Source of the DNA: Isoetes taiwanensis
Lineage: Eukaryota > Streptophyta > Lycopodiopsida > Isoetales > Isoetaceae
Assembly: GCA_021234155.1 (NCBI GenBank)
Contig: JAJEKV010000156.1
Coordinates: 1,122,232 to 1,186,231 of the forward strand
DNA length: 64,000 nt
Direction of reading: 5' to 3'
Both the position numbers and the translations under genes were made by a program. The first letter of the stretch is position 1. Each line of letters starts with the position of its first letter. The notes below the pieces were generated by a model. The model ran no database searches and had not been told where the DNA came from. It worked only from the letters and a program-made list of their open reading frames with translations. Below are positions 46,535 to 58,540 of this stretch, piece by piece.

Positions 46535-46896
46535 GGCACAAGAAACTGTGCATATTATCAAAATTAAGCACAGTTACAAATTAACTATTTTAAATGCATT
46601 AAGTACGAAACTTCAATGTTGCACAGGCAATAAACACTAGGACTAGAACTATTGACGATTGTATTAACATTTCTAGATGAGATTATTTGTCCCTTTGACA
46701 AATATGTTTTTGCCAAACCTTAAAAAACTTTGAATCTAGCATCACCTCCCCTTCTCCTATTTCTTTTTTCATTCATCCTCAAATATAGCCATGTATTGTA
46801 ACTATCTCTACAATTTTAGAATTGCCTACGACAAAATCATATTCATGCCCAGTAATATCCACAATCAAACAACCACCCCTTCAAATTGTTACTAAA

Positions 46897-46924
46897 GCCC
46901 GGCAATGCCGGGCACCACAACTAG
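46897..46924 (+). mobile_element. Helitron 3' terminus 3
   Basis: The stem GCCCGGC-AAT-GCCGGGC (46897-46913) is followed 7 bases later by CTAG (46921-46924) and T. It is the same family as the two upstream termini. Confidence 0.82.
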
Positions 46925-46985
46925 TTGTATTAAATCTTTCATATTGAATATGAAAGATTTAATACAACTAGTTGTGGTGCCCGGC
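46907..46985. repeat. perfect 39-bp inverted repeat across a Helitron end
   Basis: The left arm at 46907-46945 is repeated exactly, inverted, at 46947-46985, with one base between. The left arm comprises the last 18 bases of the Helitron plus 21 bases of flank. The right arm therefore contains a truncated, inverted copy of the same Helitron end and stops after half of its hairpin. Confidence 0.95.
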
Positions 46986-48849
46986 TTGGTTGAAGTATTA
47001 GTTTCTTTGCGTCTAGATATACATGCCATTTCCCTTGTTCATTCGAGATAGCTCGGGTAGCTCCGGCATTGTTGTATCGTTTCTTTGCTTCACCACAAGT
47101 CCTTCCATATTACAAAAATTACATTATGGGTATGTTCAAAGGTAGGATATTTAGCTTGTTTGCTTTCTGTCTCTGTTTTGCTAGTATAGCATAGGGTGTT
47201 AATGTTTTCATTGTGGTATAACAAATCTTTTATATCTCAGCATCCATCTCGAGCCTTATTCTCATCTCAATTGGGATTTTGTCGCCTCACCCATTTCTCG
47301 CCATAGACTATTCCCGCATGCTTATGTCAACTTTGCCTTTGAACTCGGCCTTGAATTCGAATTAGTCCTTGGCCTCCCTCGTGGCCTGGCCTTGTTTTCT
47401 CCTTATTCTCCATTTTTTCGCAGAAGGTAACCAGTGTACAGGTGTGGTTGCGAAAATTGTCGATTTCAAATTGGGTGCAATATGGAGTGCTAGTTTTGGC
47501 CACCTTGCTCTACATTGTTCTCATAGCATTTACATTTTGTTAGATAGGTTTCTTTATGTTATGGGCTGTATGTTTCTACGTTGTTTCTCTAGGTACCACT
47601 TCGTTGTAAGTTTATAAGGGCATAATACTCGACCTTTTTTATTAGCTTATTGGTTGAAGTCTTAATCTATCTGAACCTAGATCCAGACTTGAACCTACAC
47701 ATCTTCCTATTGGTTTTTCTTGATATGCCACTATTTGTTTTTTGGGATTGGGGTGGTTGTTTAGTCATAGAGTATTTTCTAGTCTATGAATGCGGATGAT
47801 GTTCCTGATCTCATTTTCTTCTATCACATGCACGAAGAAGTTGTTGTTCTGGTTTGGGAGATTCTTTTTATCATATTGTGTTTCTAAGATGCAGCTTGTT
47901 ACCATGATTTGCGTGATTATCATTTTTCCATCGTTCTACGGTCCTTTGGATGTATTATCATCATTGTTTTTTGTTGATATACCCCCATTTGCTTTATATT
48001 CATCTCTCCAGCTAGCACATTTCTACTGTGGGTTGGGATGTTTAGTTCACATCATTTTGACCCTCTCTACTGCATCCCTTACCCATATCCATCAACTTGA
48101 CCACCTCAATGGGCATCTTCTTTTTTTTGTAGTTCACAACATACTTGACCGGTGTTTTGGTGTGCGTATATCGCGAGTCCTCATCACGAGAATGTCATAT
48201 TTGTCGTTTATTCCATTCCTTTCTATTGGCTTAGAGATTGCCCTTGGAGCAACCATAAAAGAAAGAAACAGTATGGATCAAGTGTCAAGAAAAATTTAAC
48301 TTGATTCATAGTATTAAGTACTTGAGTATTTAATGACATCTCATAAAAAAAACTCTATGTAAATTTTTTGCCTTTTCTGTTCTCAATTTATTTTCTTCCT
48401 TACTAATTCAGACAGTGCGACGCGTGTCTTTAAAATTAAAGGCGGACCTTGCATTAAAAGCGGACATTTATGGTGGCCATTTCTTCCTTATCTTTAGAAG
48501 CTACACGTATTTCTGTTTGATATTCAAAATGAATTTGATATTGACACTTGTGTTCAAAAAATTTAAGCGGTCCATATGCATTTATGGAGGATCGGGCCCA
48601 TTATGGTGTTCTAAATTGGGCGAGACATGCTGATGCACGTTAATTTAACACGTGCGTTGCACAGCTCTTTAATGCGCTGGCCCTTTCAAATCTGTCCCAA
48701 CTTATAGTATCTAGCTTTGTCTCAATAGAAAACCTTAAGAAACTTGTCGGAAAAATTCCTACGATACACTAAATGAACTGGAAAATTTGCAATTTCAACC
48801 AGTTGGTTTATACTGTTCCCCAGACTTTGCCCAACACTGAATTAGGCAA
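46986..48849. other. intergenic DNA, no supported gene
   Basis: I see no gene. A frame at 47790-48299 (169 codons) is rich in hydrophobic residues and lacks any family pattern. I regard it as chance in T-rich DNA. Confidence 0.4.
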
Positions 48850-50143
48850 CACAAAGTCTAGTGGTTTTAATTGCCGAATCTGGCTATATAAAATAGGGGC
48901 ATATCGTGGGAGCACAGGGGGTTTTCGATGCAACCATCCGGCCGACGATCAGAGCAAAACGTTTGCAAGTACGAAAATTTCCCTATTTTCTCATGGAAAA
49001 ATCATGCCCTCTGTCGTATGTTTTAAAGAACTATCTGAATCGATACAACGCCTGGAATTTGCCAAAGTATATGCCAGAAGAAGAACATGTGTGCTCAATG
49101 GAGACCTGTCCAACAGGGAGTACATTCAATAATCTATCTAGTGCAACGACATAATTGCTGAAACTGTGTACAAAGAACCACTCATGGAGAAGCTTCAACA
49201 ACTCCGAAATGAGTATAAGGCTTTCGGTTGCCCTCCACAAGAGCCAACGGGCACAACAATAACTTCGGCATGGAAGGAATATCTCTTGTATTTTGCTGAA
49301 GCAGATCGCAATCGCGATCCTGACCAGCTTTTCTTTTCAAGATTTTGTTGAAGTAGACACCATTACTTTAAAAGTAAAGGAGCTTAAGGATGAGAAGCAG
49401 TTTCTTTTTATGCACGAAGAGCCCTGGTCTAAGTTCATGGAAGTTGTAAACAAGTGGGCAGGTCGTAAACTGGCAGACGATCATGGGGAACTACCCGATA
49501 AGCCATCCAAAGATTTTTTTCAACAAAACATTCCTCAAGTACCTTCGTGGCATGAATAATGTGGAGGTCCTCCAACTTATGAACGAGATTTTGGAGGGCA
49601 AAGTTGTTTTGAATGTGCAATCTGGATATACAGGTCATCATGACATTAAGCAGAGGGCCTTAGACCTCAGAACGCTGACATTGATGCAGCGTGAGGTGCT
49701 ATTATATGCCAACTGTTTGTTAGAAAAACAATACGGTACTATGGAGGAGCTGGTGACACATTTTTCTGAGCTCAATGAACAGAGGCTGCTTGATATGGCA
49801 AGTATGGATACATTAAGGCCAACTATAACAAGGATCACGTCCAGGAAAATCTTCTGAGTGTTTTTTTTAATGCTATTCTCACTCTATTGAAGCCAGAGGA
49901 AGCAAAGAAACTGAAGGAAAAGGGGAACATCGTGCAAGCAGTCACAAAATCAGGTATACTTGTACGGGGACAGGTGTCAGAAAATTCGATAATGGTTTTT
50001 ATTGACATGCACAGCTTTAACACTGTCTGGGATGTAAAGAAATATACCGATCTGTTCGGCAGGATTGTAGGCATGACAACTGCAAAGGTGTATCATATCA
50101 TCATGTTTCTGAGATCCACTTGCCAAATTGCTTGTACAGCCTA
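48850..50143 (+). pseudogene. decayed gene of unknown function
   Basis: Consecutive coding-like pieces on the plus strand shift frame several times. The first runs about 48906-49154 (LQVRKFPYFLMEKSCPL, YLNRYNAWNLPKYMPEEE). The next is about 49293-49559 (VKELKDEKQFLFMHEEPW). Two more follow at about 49483-49857 (VLQLMNEILEGKVVLNV, REVLLYANCLLEKQYGTM) and 49887-50144 (MKPEEAKKLKEKGNIVQA). Composition is that of a normal charged, soluble protein and differs from the T-rich surroundings. I recognise no family. Lying between Helitron ends and a foldback, it could be a captured host gene fragment. Confidence 0.5.
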
Positions 50144-50593
50144 AATCAGGTTCAGGGGAGTTCTCCTGTATCCTTGGGGGCTTACGAGGAATAGGGCTGG
50201 ACTAGCAATAAAATGGTTAAGGAATTCCAGTATTATATCACCCTTATTCCAGTTTATAACTTTTTAGTCCATTTGCAATGACCTGCTAATCCTTGAAACA
50301 ATAACAAAATGATGTCCAAATTTGCAATATGACTCCAGAATGCTCTACTTGTGGCAATTGGTTATGGAAAATGTTACGACACTACATAATAAGCCTGGCC
50401 TTATATTTCAGATGCCCTCTCTGACACTTCCGCAAAGGGTTTGTTATGCTATATTTTTAACATCTCTAAAACCTTATATGTTTTTGCTTACTGTTTGCAG
50501 TTTCTAAAGCAGGGATTGAAGCATAAGAGTCGCTAAGCAAAGGAATTTAAAAGTACAATCTTTTCTTTTTCTTGGGGTTAACAGGTTGTATAA
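50144..50593. other. intergenic DNA
   Basis: I see no gene here. Confidence 0.4.
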
Positions 50594-50670
50594 GGGAATG
50601 TTCACTTATGTGACATTCCTGGCATGTCCATGGTTTCCATGCCAGGAATGTCACATAAGTGAACATTCCC
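50594..50670. repeat. perfect 33-bp inverted repeat, 11-nt loop
   Basis: The arm GGGAATGTTCACTTATGTGA... (50594-50626) is repeated inverted without mismatch at 50638-50670. No terminator or miRNA-like context is evident. It has the same look as the palindromes at 46907 and 58739. Confidence 0.95.
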
Positions 50671-51899
50671 GTTACGTGGAAACCAAATAGAAAATATTTT
50701 GCGCAGAGTTTTTACCTTCTTTTTTGATCCCACTTCAGCTTTGATGATGGCTTCATCGGCTTCTGCCCATCGGCTTCAGCTCTGGCGATGGTTTGGAGGC
50801 GCAGGTGTGCTCATTTCTTGCTAAGGTCTGCTAAGATCTTGCTAAAAACAAGGTTTTCCAGAGTTCTTGAGCTGTTGGAGCCGGATCTTGACATGTAACA
50901 TAGACTTAGCTGCCGGATCGTGAGTTGCTGCAGGGCAAGGCAGAATCATAGCGGCAGTACAAGAAAGGGCAGAATGTAACCTAAATTGCAAAGAAGAGCA
51001 GAATGTTACGGAATGTCATGTAAATCCAGAATGTTGACTAGAATGTTAAGTAAACATAGATTTCGAGATTGAATTTTTGCCACGTAGCTAACACTCATTG
51101 GATGAGAAGGCAGAATATTTTTTTTTGGTTTTTACGTGGCAAGAAAAGGACCTTGCATGATTCATTCATACCTTTCTGGAGCTCCTAAGGAAAAAAGCTA
51201 AACAACGAATACATGAAAGTAATGTAGCAGTATTCGTAAAAATCTAAAGTGTTTTGCCAATATTTCCAACATAGAGACATATCAATCTCATATTCCGATG
51301 TCAATATTTCCAACGTAGGTACGTGTCATCTCATTTTGATATCTGAGTTTATGTAGGTGGAGGGTAGAATTGTACATAAACAAGAGCGAATTTTGGTGCA
51401 GACATCCCATGCGGCCAAATAAAACCTCTCTTATATGAGCAAATAAACAGTATCAAGACCCTAGATTTGTTTAGTTGCATCTCTAATAGCTCTGCAAGAT
51501 GAAGCATCCAATGAAAATTTGGTAGCAAAGTTTAACATTACAGTGAAGCGTGGCATCCTAGAAGCTTGGAAATATTTATAGTTCCATCTTGAAATTCATT
51601 TGTGTTTTTTAACCCCTAGACTATAAGGTGCATAAGAGATTGTGAATGTTTATGCTTCTGTTCAATAAGGCAAGCCCATACTCTCTCAACCTATATTATC
51701 TTTGTATTGACATGCAACTTTAGAAAGAGCTAACATCAAAGTTCAAAACCACACATCAACCCCAAACGTTCCTCACTTAATAAGCAAACTTGCCCAACTT
51801 GCCATGCATCTTGTAAGTATGTACCACAGGTAGACAAGTTGAGACAAGGTCAAGGAGGCTAGTCAAAAGGAAAGAAAAGGTAAAGGCAGGTAAAGGCAC
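50671..51899. other. intergenic DNA
   Basis: I see no gene. Around 50955-51060 the word CAGAATGT recurs several times. Confidence 0.4.
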
Positions 51900-52795
51900 A
51901 TCTATTTATAATTATATATGCAATGTCAATCACTAACATATGCGATACATGTTACAATGGTTGACATATGGGATATGCACCACTATAACGTGCCATACTT
52001 ATTGTTCTTTTGTCCTTGGACAGGCTAGATCCTTTTGCTACAAGGAATTCACGTTTTCATATATGCCTTTTGGAGGTTAAGAAGGGCTCTCGTTCTTTCT
52101 CTCATTCCTAGCTACCTTTTTATAGTCAATTTCAAAATCCTGGCTTGTAGGTTCAACTCAACTTTATAGCCCTTGTATGGTTTGAAATGATGTTAAAACT
52201 TTGTATCAATCTATGTATTTATTTATCATCTGCGTCACATATGAAATGTCAACCATTGTAACGTGCCATACTTATTATTCTTTTCTCCTAAGGTGCACAT
52301 AAGGTCAGTTGACCCAACCCCACTCCTTATTATGGATTGCTCCTTGTGGATAGTGGTGTGGATAAAGCTGCAAAGTATACATGCAATCCATGTAGCAAAG
52401 GGGTTAATCTATCCAAGGAGAAAAGAATAATAAGCATGGCACGTTACAATGGTTGACATTCCATATGTGACGCAGATGATAAATAAATACATAGATTTTA
52501 ACATCATTTCAAACCTCACAAGGGCTATAAAGTTGAGTTGAACCTACAAGCCAGGATTTTGAAATTGACTATAAAAAGGTAGCTAGGAAAGAGAGAAAGA
52601 ATGAGAGCCCTTCTTAACCTCCAAAAGGCATATATGAAAACGTGCATTCCTTGTAGTAGAAGGATCTAGCCTGTCCAAGGACAAAGAACAATAAGCATGG
52701 CACGTTATAGTGGTGCATATCCCATATGTCAACCATTGTAACATGCATCGCATATGTTAGTGATTGACATTGCATATGTAATTATATAAATAGAT
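51900..52795. repeat. large foldback with ~385-bp arms upstream of the dirigent gene
   Basis: The left arm at 51900-52289 is the inverted copy of the right arm at 52415-52795, with a spacer of about 125 bp. Matching blocks include CAATGTCAATCACTAACATATG, GCCTTTTGGAGGTTAAGAAG, TATAGTCAATTTCAAAATCC and CATACTTATTATTC. Within each arm the phrase around TGTCAACCATTGTAAC occurs at both outer and inner ends. The structure suggests a foldback transposon or hairpin MITE. A transcript would form a long double-stranded RNA. The outer right arm is shared with the other dirigent locus (3659-3850). Confidence 0.88.
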
Positions 52796-52928
52796 ATATA
52801 GATAATTAGAAAATTTTAGCATAGAATCTATTTAGAACATGCAAGCATCAGGGAAAGACCTTGAAATTGACTATAAAAAGGTAGCTAGAAAAAAGAGAAA
52901 ATGGAGAGCCATTTTTCCGCAAGACAAA

Positions 52929-53414
52929 ATGGCAAAGAAGATTGGATTTGCGTTTGTGTTATTAATGATTTTGCATGTAGCTGCAAAAAAAGACGATGTG
53001 ATAGAAGTAAATTTTTACTTGCATGATGTTGTGGCTGGAGCAGGAGCAACAGTGGTGCAGTCAGGAGGGTCGAGTTTGACACCCTTGCAGTTTGGACAAA
53101 TATTCACAATTGATGATCTGGTCACTTCAGGTCCATCAAACACCTCTACTACATTGGGAAGGGCTCAAGGTACTTATACTTCTGCCGCCTTTGATGGCTT
53201 GTCTCTTTTCCTTGATTTCACAGTCACCCTCCAAAATGGCAGCTTCAACGTCCATGGTCTTGACCGTATCATAGATGACCAACGTTTCGTTGCCATAAAT
53301 GGTGGCACTGGTATATATGAATTTGCTATTGGTGTTGCCAATATCACTACCTTTTCTGCTGTCGGACCCAACTTCATCTTGCTTTATCAAGCTCGTATGA
53401 TTCAGTTGTTTTGA
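52929..53414 (+). CDS. DIR: dirigent protein
   Basis: The gene is intronless, 161 codons. Dirigent proteins act in the apoplast and direct stereospecific phenoxy-radical coupling. The start at 52929 gives MAKKIGFAFVLLMILHVAA, a good signal peptide. An in-frame ATG at 52839 would add 30 basic residues and bury the signal. The mature part has the dirigent beta-barrel strands: VNFYLHDVVAGAGATVV, FGQIFTIDDLVTSGPSNTST, LGRAQGTYTSA, LSLFLDFTVTL and the GGTG turn (INGGTGIYEFAIGVA). It is shorter than typical family members (about 180-190 residues), mostly between signal and first strand and in the middle. It lies directly downstream of a large foldback that overlaps its promoter region. The broken copy at 4238-18132 is its duplicate. 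Confidence 0.92.
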   Translation: MAKKIGFAFVLLMILHVAAKKDDVIEVNFYLHDVVAGAGATVVQSGGSSLTPLQFGQIFTIDDLVTSGPSNTSTTLGRAQGTYTSAAFDGLSLFLDFTVTLQNGSFNVHGLDRIIDDQRFVAINGGTGIYEFAIGVANITTFSAVGPNFILLYQARMIQLF

Positions 53415-54025
53415 TGTCCATCACATTTCAAGTGAATAATTCTTTGTTTTTGCTATAAAATATCTGAGTTACTTATTTTGTATAATGTTTTTCTTTCTGA
53501 TCTAAGTTTTTTTCCACAATGGAGATAATATTATGAGTTGTGTTTTTTTCTTTCTAATCTAAGTTTTTTCCACAATGAGGGCAATAGAAGTTTTTTACTT
53601 CTATTGGTGTTATGAGAGATGATGTTTTTTGGCTTAGAAAAAAAAAAAAAAATCAAAAAACATTGGTTTATCTGAAGAGGAGGGTCAATTGCTCCGAATT
53701 TTGCTTTCGGATGGATTGATTATAATCCCCTGTTCCTGTTTCCGGGAGATGACCAGCAACAATAGTGAAAATCTTTTTCCTTCATGACGTCAGGGCGGCT
53801 ATGGCAGACTGTTAAAGAATTGGAAAGAAAAAACAATCTCTATCATATCTGTAGGATACCCAACAGCAGGGCATTTCAATCTGCTTCTATTCTAGTTTCT
53901 TCATAATTTCATTGAAGGTCAGCTTTAGAATTAGCATGAGTGCCTTCAAACAAAAAAATAAAGGGAACTAGTTTGCTAGACCACTTCAACCTGTAGTCTA
54001 TTATAGAAGCTATGGCTAAGACAGT
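53415..54025 (+). repeat. 3' flank of the dirigent locus (copy B of the duplication)
   Basis: The sequence matches 18133-18272 and then 20915-21275. It contains an internal short duplication of TTCTTTCTAATCTAAGTTTTTTCCACAATG-type sequence (53495-53580). The shared segment stops where the LINE at 54026 begins. Confidence 0.78.
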
Positions 54026-56060
54026 CAGTAGCAGCACCTTGCCGACCTCGGTTGCGCTTGGATTATGAGCAGGCGGAGGGTTACGCTGACATGCTCACAA
54101 AAGCCCTCTCGACAGCTCTCGCTGCCCACGCTGGAGCAAAGAAACCCCAAACCGGGTTGAGCTCCTCGAACGAGGGCGCATTAACCGCTTTGGGAGACCT
54201 CCCCCACGCCAGAGATCAGAGGCCGCAACCTTTCCGTGTAATAGATGGTTTGATGCTGAGTGTAAGGAACGTAAACACACACTCCATCTCATCGTGGATC
54301 AGGACACGCGAGCTCAGGCCACCAGCCATTACCGCGTCTTCCTCAAGGAAACAAAGGCAAGGTACCTAGCAAGGCACCAAGGAGAAATGTTCGGCGTACT
54401 AGACACCCACCCGAGAACTTTCTGGCGCAGAGTACTAAAAGGCCGCCAAAGACAGCCTCACGGAGAACAACATCAAGCAATGGGAGCAAATACACCTGCA
54501 ATGTGCCTTTATGATCCCCCCGAACACGGACGATGTGCCCCTCGCGAATATGGCTCAATCACCGGTGATCACGTAAGAAGATGTCGAAGAGGGGTGCAAA
54601 TACCGGCTAATGGGAAGGCGGCAGACTTAGGACGGCCGCAAGTGGAGTTGCTCAAGTGGGCGGGACAGCCCATGGTCCCCGCCCTTTGCCGGGCCGCAAG
54701 AGGGTTTCCCGGCCATGGACCACGTTTTGTTCCGATCTATAAGGCGGGGGACCCACATTGTCCGACCACCACCGAACCATCATGGTCGCCTAAGTGTTTG
54801 CCAAGGCGTTGGGGGGCATTCTCGACAAAGAGGTAACCAACCGGGCGAGGGCGAAAAAATCATGGCACTTACCCGTGCGGGGCTTCCGGCCAGACATTTC
54901 GACCATTGATCACATCTTCACACTCGGGGCCACAGTGAGGGGCAACAGAACCGTCCGGGAGGACCTATCTTGCTGTTTTGTGGACTTTGCAAAAGCTTCG
55001 ACCACGATGCCCGGGGAAAAGTTGTGGGCTTAGATTGCACCATCTGGGGCTCCCTCGTGGATCTCGCTAACGCAGCAGGTACGTCTGCATGTCTGAGAGG
55101 CATCCGCATGCAACCGGAAGGATAGTCATTTGCAGCCAGCATTGGAGTTAGGGCAAGGTTGTCCTCTCTCACCCACACTCTTTGGACTTTATATTGACTA
55201 GTTGGAAGCCCGGGTTTGGTGCCAATGGGGAGGACGGTATCTGACTCTTGCACCAGGTCATCCGCACCTCATCTATCTGGATGATGTGGACCTCTTGGCC
55301 CATACACCGGAGGGCATGCGAGGCACACCTAGATGCCCCCGGACACATTCTCGCCAGGCGGCGGACATGCGTGTCAACCTGGCCAAGACTAAGGTGGTCC
55401 TCATATCCTCCTCACGCCATCCAAAGACCTCCAGTAGCTCACTTATCGTGGCGCGATGGTAGAGGTCACAACCAGCTACAAGTACCTGGCGGTGGAATTT
55501 CCGTCCTCAATGTATTGGGATGCATCCATTCGCCTTCGGGTGACCGCAGGTTGGAAGGTGTTGTACGCAATGCAAAACAATAGTCACAGGCGTAGTGTAT
55601 GATCGGGGCCACCAAATCCACATTTGTTCCCCACCGGTGGAGCTAGTTCTTCGTATGGGGTCGAGGTGTGGGGCCCAGTGGTGTCTTTGGCGACTTGGAA
55701 CGACTTGGAGCAGGTCCAGAAGGCATTTTTGACGCGAGCACTTGGGGTCCATATCAGATCTTGTTGCGGGGAGACGTGATTCATGCCCCCGCAAAGATGC
55801 GCCCCTCGATAGACACATTTGTTTATTTCCGCAAGGTGGCCAAAGATGGGCGCATTACACTCTGGCCCCGCGCCAGACTTGGCTTACGGGATGAGCCCAA
55901 GAATCCACTTCGTGGCTTGTTGGAAGGACAAGAGAGCCCAGTGGCTGGCGCGCTGGAACGTAGAGGCACATAGGTGCATCCAGGTGCACACAGACGCCGG
56001 CCGGGATAGGCTGAGGGGGTACTTGGACTCTTGTTTCCTGGGGAAGCTCTGGGACCACAA
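54026..56060 (+). mobile_element. decayed non-LTR retrotransposon (LINE-C), different clade
   Basis: RT pieces occur in several frames: DISTIDHIFTLGATVRGNR, the palm strand CCFVDFAKA near 54975, then YLDDVDLLAHTPEGM (the YADD-type active site, here YLDD) near 55268. These are followed by DMRVNLAKTKVVLIS. GC content is much higher than in the surroundings. Many frameshifts and stops make it dead. The short connector and DVDLLA motif differ from LINE-A, -B and -D, so it is another clade. It begins exactly at the end of the dirigent duplication and ends against an inverted repeat Y. Confidence 0.85.
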
Positions 56061-56560
56061 TGCTCTGGAACAGGTAAAGATGGCGCACTTTCTTTGCTCT
56101 TGGTTTCTAAATATATATATATGGGCTTGAGAAATTTTGCTTGAAGTGCTAAAGTAAGCAAACTTTACGACATCATCATAAATATCAAGAAAATTTACTC
56201 TTCGTAGTCCTAGTATGCAACATATAAATCTTTCTGATGTTGAGCCAAAACAATACATTGAAGGTTGTAACTCAACAAAAGAGACGAATGCTTTAGATAG
56301 ATATATAGTAGATAGGTAGATAGGTGGGTATTATTTTAATGTCCAGGGAGACCACACAGGGCCATGGGATGAAACTATACGTAGTGCAATTCTGGGCAGT
56401 CTTGAACAAAATAAATGAGAAACAGCTGCAGTAGGGATTGAATTGAAGTGAACTGATTTTTATGATCCACAGAGACTGAAAGACATATGAAATCCAATAG
56501 ATACAGACAAGTGGACGGACGGACAGACAGACACACCCTCTGCTAAAAGAGAGCAAACAT
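56060..56560 (-). repeat. repeat family Y, minus-strand copy
   Basis: This is the inverted copy of 2760-3270. Read on the minus strand it has GGCCCTGTGTGGTCTCC, GACATTAAAATAATACCCACC, then (CTAT)n, then AAAGCATTCGTCTCT and CTCAAGCCCATATATA. A CTGT/CCGT microsatellite lies at its outer end (56510-56535). Confidence 0.75.
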
Positions 56561-58256
56561 ACAAATTTGGAACTTTTCCTTCTAAAGGGCAAAAGTATGC
56601 TGGTGGGTATCAAAAAAACGCGGCCCCAGCACTTAGATCAGCACCCTGGATGTACTATTCTATCATAGTATTCCACTTGTCATTCATTGGAGCTGTTACA
56701 TATTTCTATTGATTATCTAATTACCATGTGCTAGTACCAGTAACACCCTAAACAAGCTGCCATATGGGGTGCTATATGAGTGCTGTCAGCATGCGTCCGG
56801 ACGCATGCTTTTGATACCCACCAGCATACTTTTGCCCTAAAAGCAGTTTTTTTTTCCATAACAGGGAAATGAAAATAATCCAATGCAGTCACCAGGAGTA
56901 GGAAGATTGTTAGAATGAGACCTGGATATGTTGTTTAAACCACCAATTGATCAGCCATCCCCTATTTGCACTCTATCATTATTGTGGATAGAAAGCAAGC
57001 CAAACTGCTGAAGCAGACTGCACACCACAGCACAGGATATTAGACAGTGCACCAGAATGAGAACCAACCCAAGGCTGCGTTGTTCAATGTGTTCCTGAGA
57101 TGATGCAGATTTGTGAGTTATGAGTTCCACTATATCATGCAGGATTATGTTACCCTGCTTGTCAATGCAATGAAACCTACCAACAAAAACGCCGGCATCT
57201 TCTACTCCATCTTGTGCATATCCGGTAATAAATCTTGTGCATTGCGTAAAGGGAGCACCAACAAATCCAAAACAGCTGAACCTTTTCTACTGAAAATTTG
57301 GTTGACAAACAGACAACCAAGGATAGAAAATACATATTAATATGAGCTATACATTCATGTTAAGTAGATGACAGGCCCTCGGCCTGGCAAAATGTTGAAT
57401 AGAATGTTCATACCGGTCAGCAATAGTAGAGAAACTGACTACCAAGCCTATAGGTTGGGCATGGCCAAGAGCGTGGCCAACTCCAAAACTCATAATAGAA
57501 GAGAGAGGGGGGATTTGGACGGACGATTTCCATAACACCAATGCCGTTGAATCTCTAGTTGTAGAGAAGCTTTCTTCATAACTTTGGCAAGCAGAATCTG
57601 TTGAATTGTTATTTCGGGTCTTGACGATGTCGCCGTTGGGGTTTCTTGGCGCCTGCGGCTAGGGCGGCGGCGGTAGGGAAGGTTGCCCTCTTCCTTGCCC
57701 TTCCGGCACTGCAGTAGTCGGTCAGGTCAGATTTAGAGGGGCTCAGTGGCTAGCAGGGATAAGGCAAGCATTTTTTGGGTTTGCATCATTCATTACAGTC
57801 TGGAAGATTTACGGTTTGGGAAGCATCTCCAGGCAGGTTCTTGATCTTACAGGTAAACCACTAACGTGGTATTTTGTTCTGATGCTTTGGCATCATAATC
57901 TTTCTTGCAAAAAGATTACACCGAAACAGCGTGGATGCTCATAAGGTGGAACAGATCAGTGTGATTTCTAGAAAAGAGAAGTTTCTTAGCCTTACAAAGC
58001 CTTTCAGTCCTAATTTTTATACAGAGCCCGAAAATTGTCGGCCATTCTCGTCCCTTGTTTCTTTCTCCGACTCTTTCTTACTAGTAAGACAGGTCCAGAT
58101 TTACTATGTTATGATCAGAAATTTTCATGTTCGGCAGGATGTCTTTTGGATTTTGGAAGCATTGATTTATTGAAGAAGAATAACATGTTGTATGTCAGGG
58201 CAAAATGCATTGATCATTCAAGCACTGAAGCTTGAAATATTCTACGTATCCTGGGG
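56561..58256. other. intergenic DNA
   Basis: I see no supported gene. GATACCCACCAGCATACTTTTGCCC occurs inverted at about 56582 and 56814, bracketing about 230 bp, which may be a small foldback. A GGCGGCGGCGG block at about 57663 lies in a GC-rich patch. Confidence 0.4.
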
Positions 58257-58450
58257 CTATTTTAAGAACTGTTATCTTGGAATATCTATTTCTTTGGTAC
58301 TAATATGCCAACCAGGTTCCATCCAATCTGATTTGGATCACTCGAATACTGCTATGTTCGAGTTGCGTATCTATGGTACTGATATGCCAAAATTACAGGT
58401 TCCATTCAAACTTGAATACTGCTATGTTCAAGTTGATTGGAATTCTATGG
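58257..58450. repeat. ~75-bp imperfect tandem duplication
   Basis: GGTACT-ATATGCCAA, CAGGTTCCAT and GAATACTGCTATGTTC occur twice in the same order. Confidence 0.75.
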
Positions 58451-58540
58451 CTTTTCTCTGATGTTCCATGCCATACTTCTTCTATTCCTCATGCTTCTGA
58501 TTGCTGCATATACAAGAAAATTAACCAAAGGCCACTAGGG

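Noticed and set aside
47790-48299. 169-codon hydrophobic ORF as a membrane protein gene
   Set aside because: T-rich DNA yields such frames by chance. No family pattern or conserved start context.
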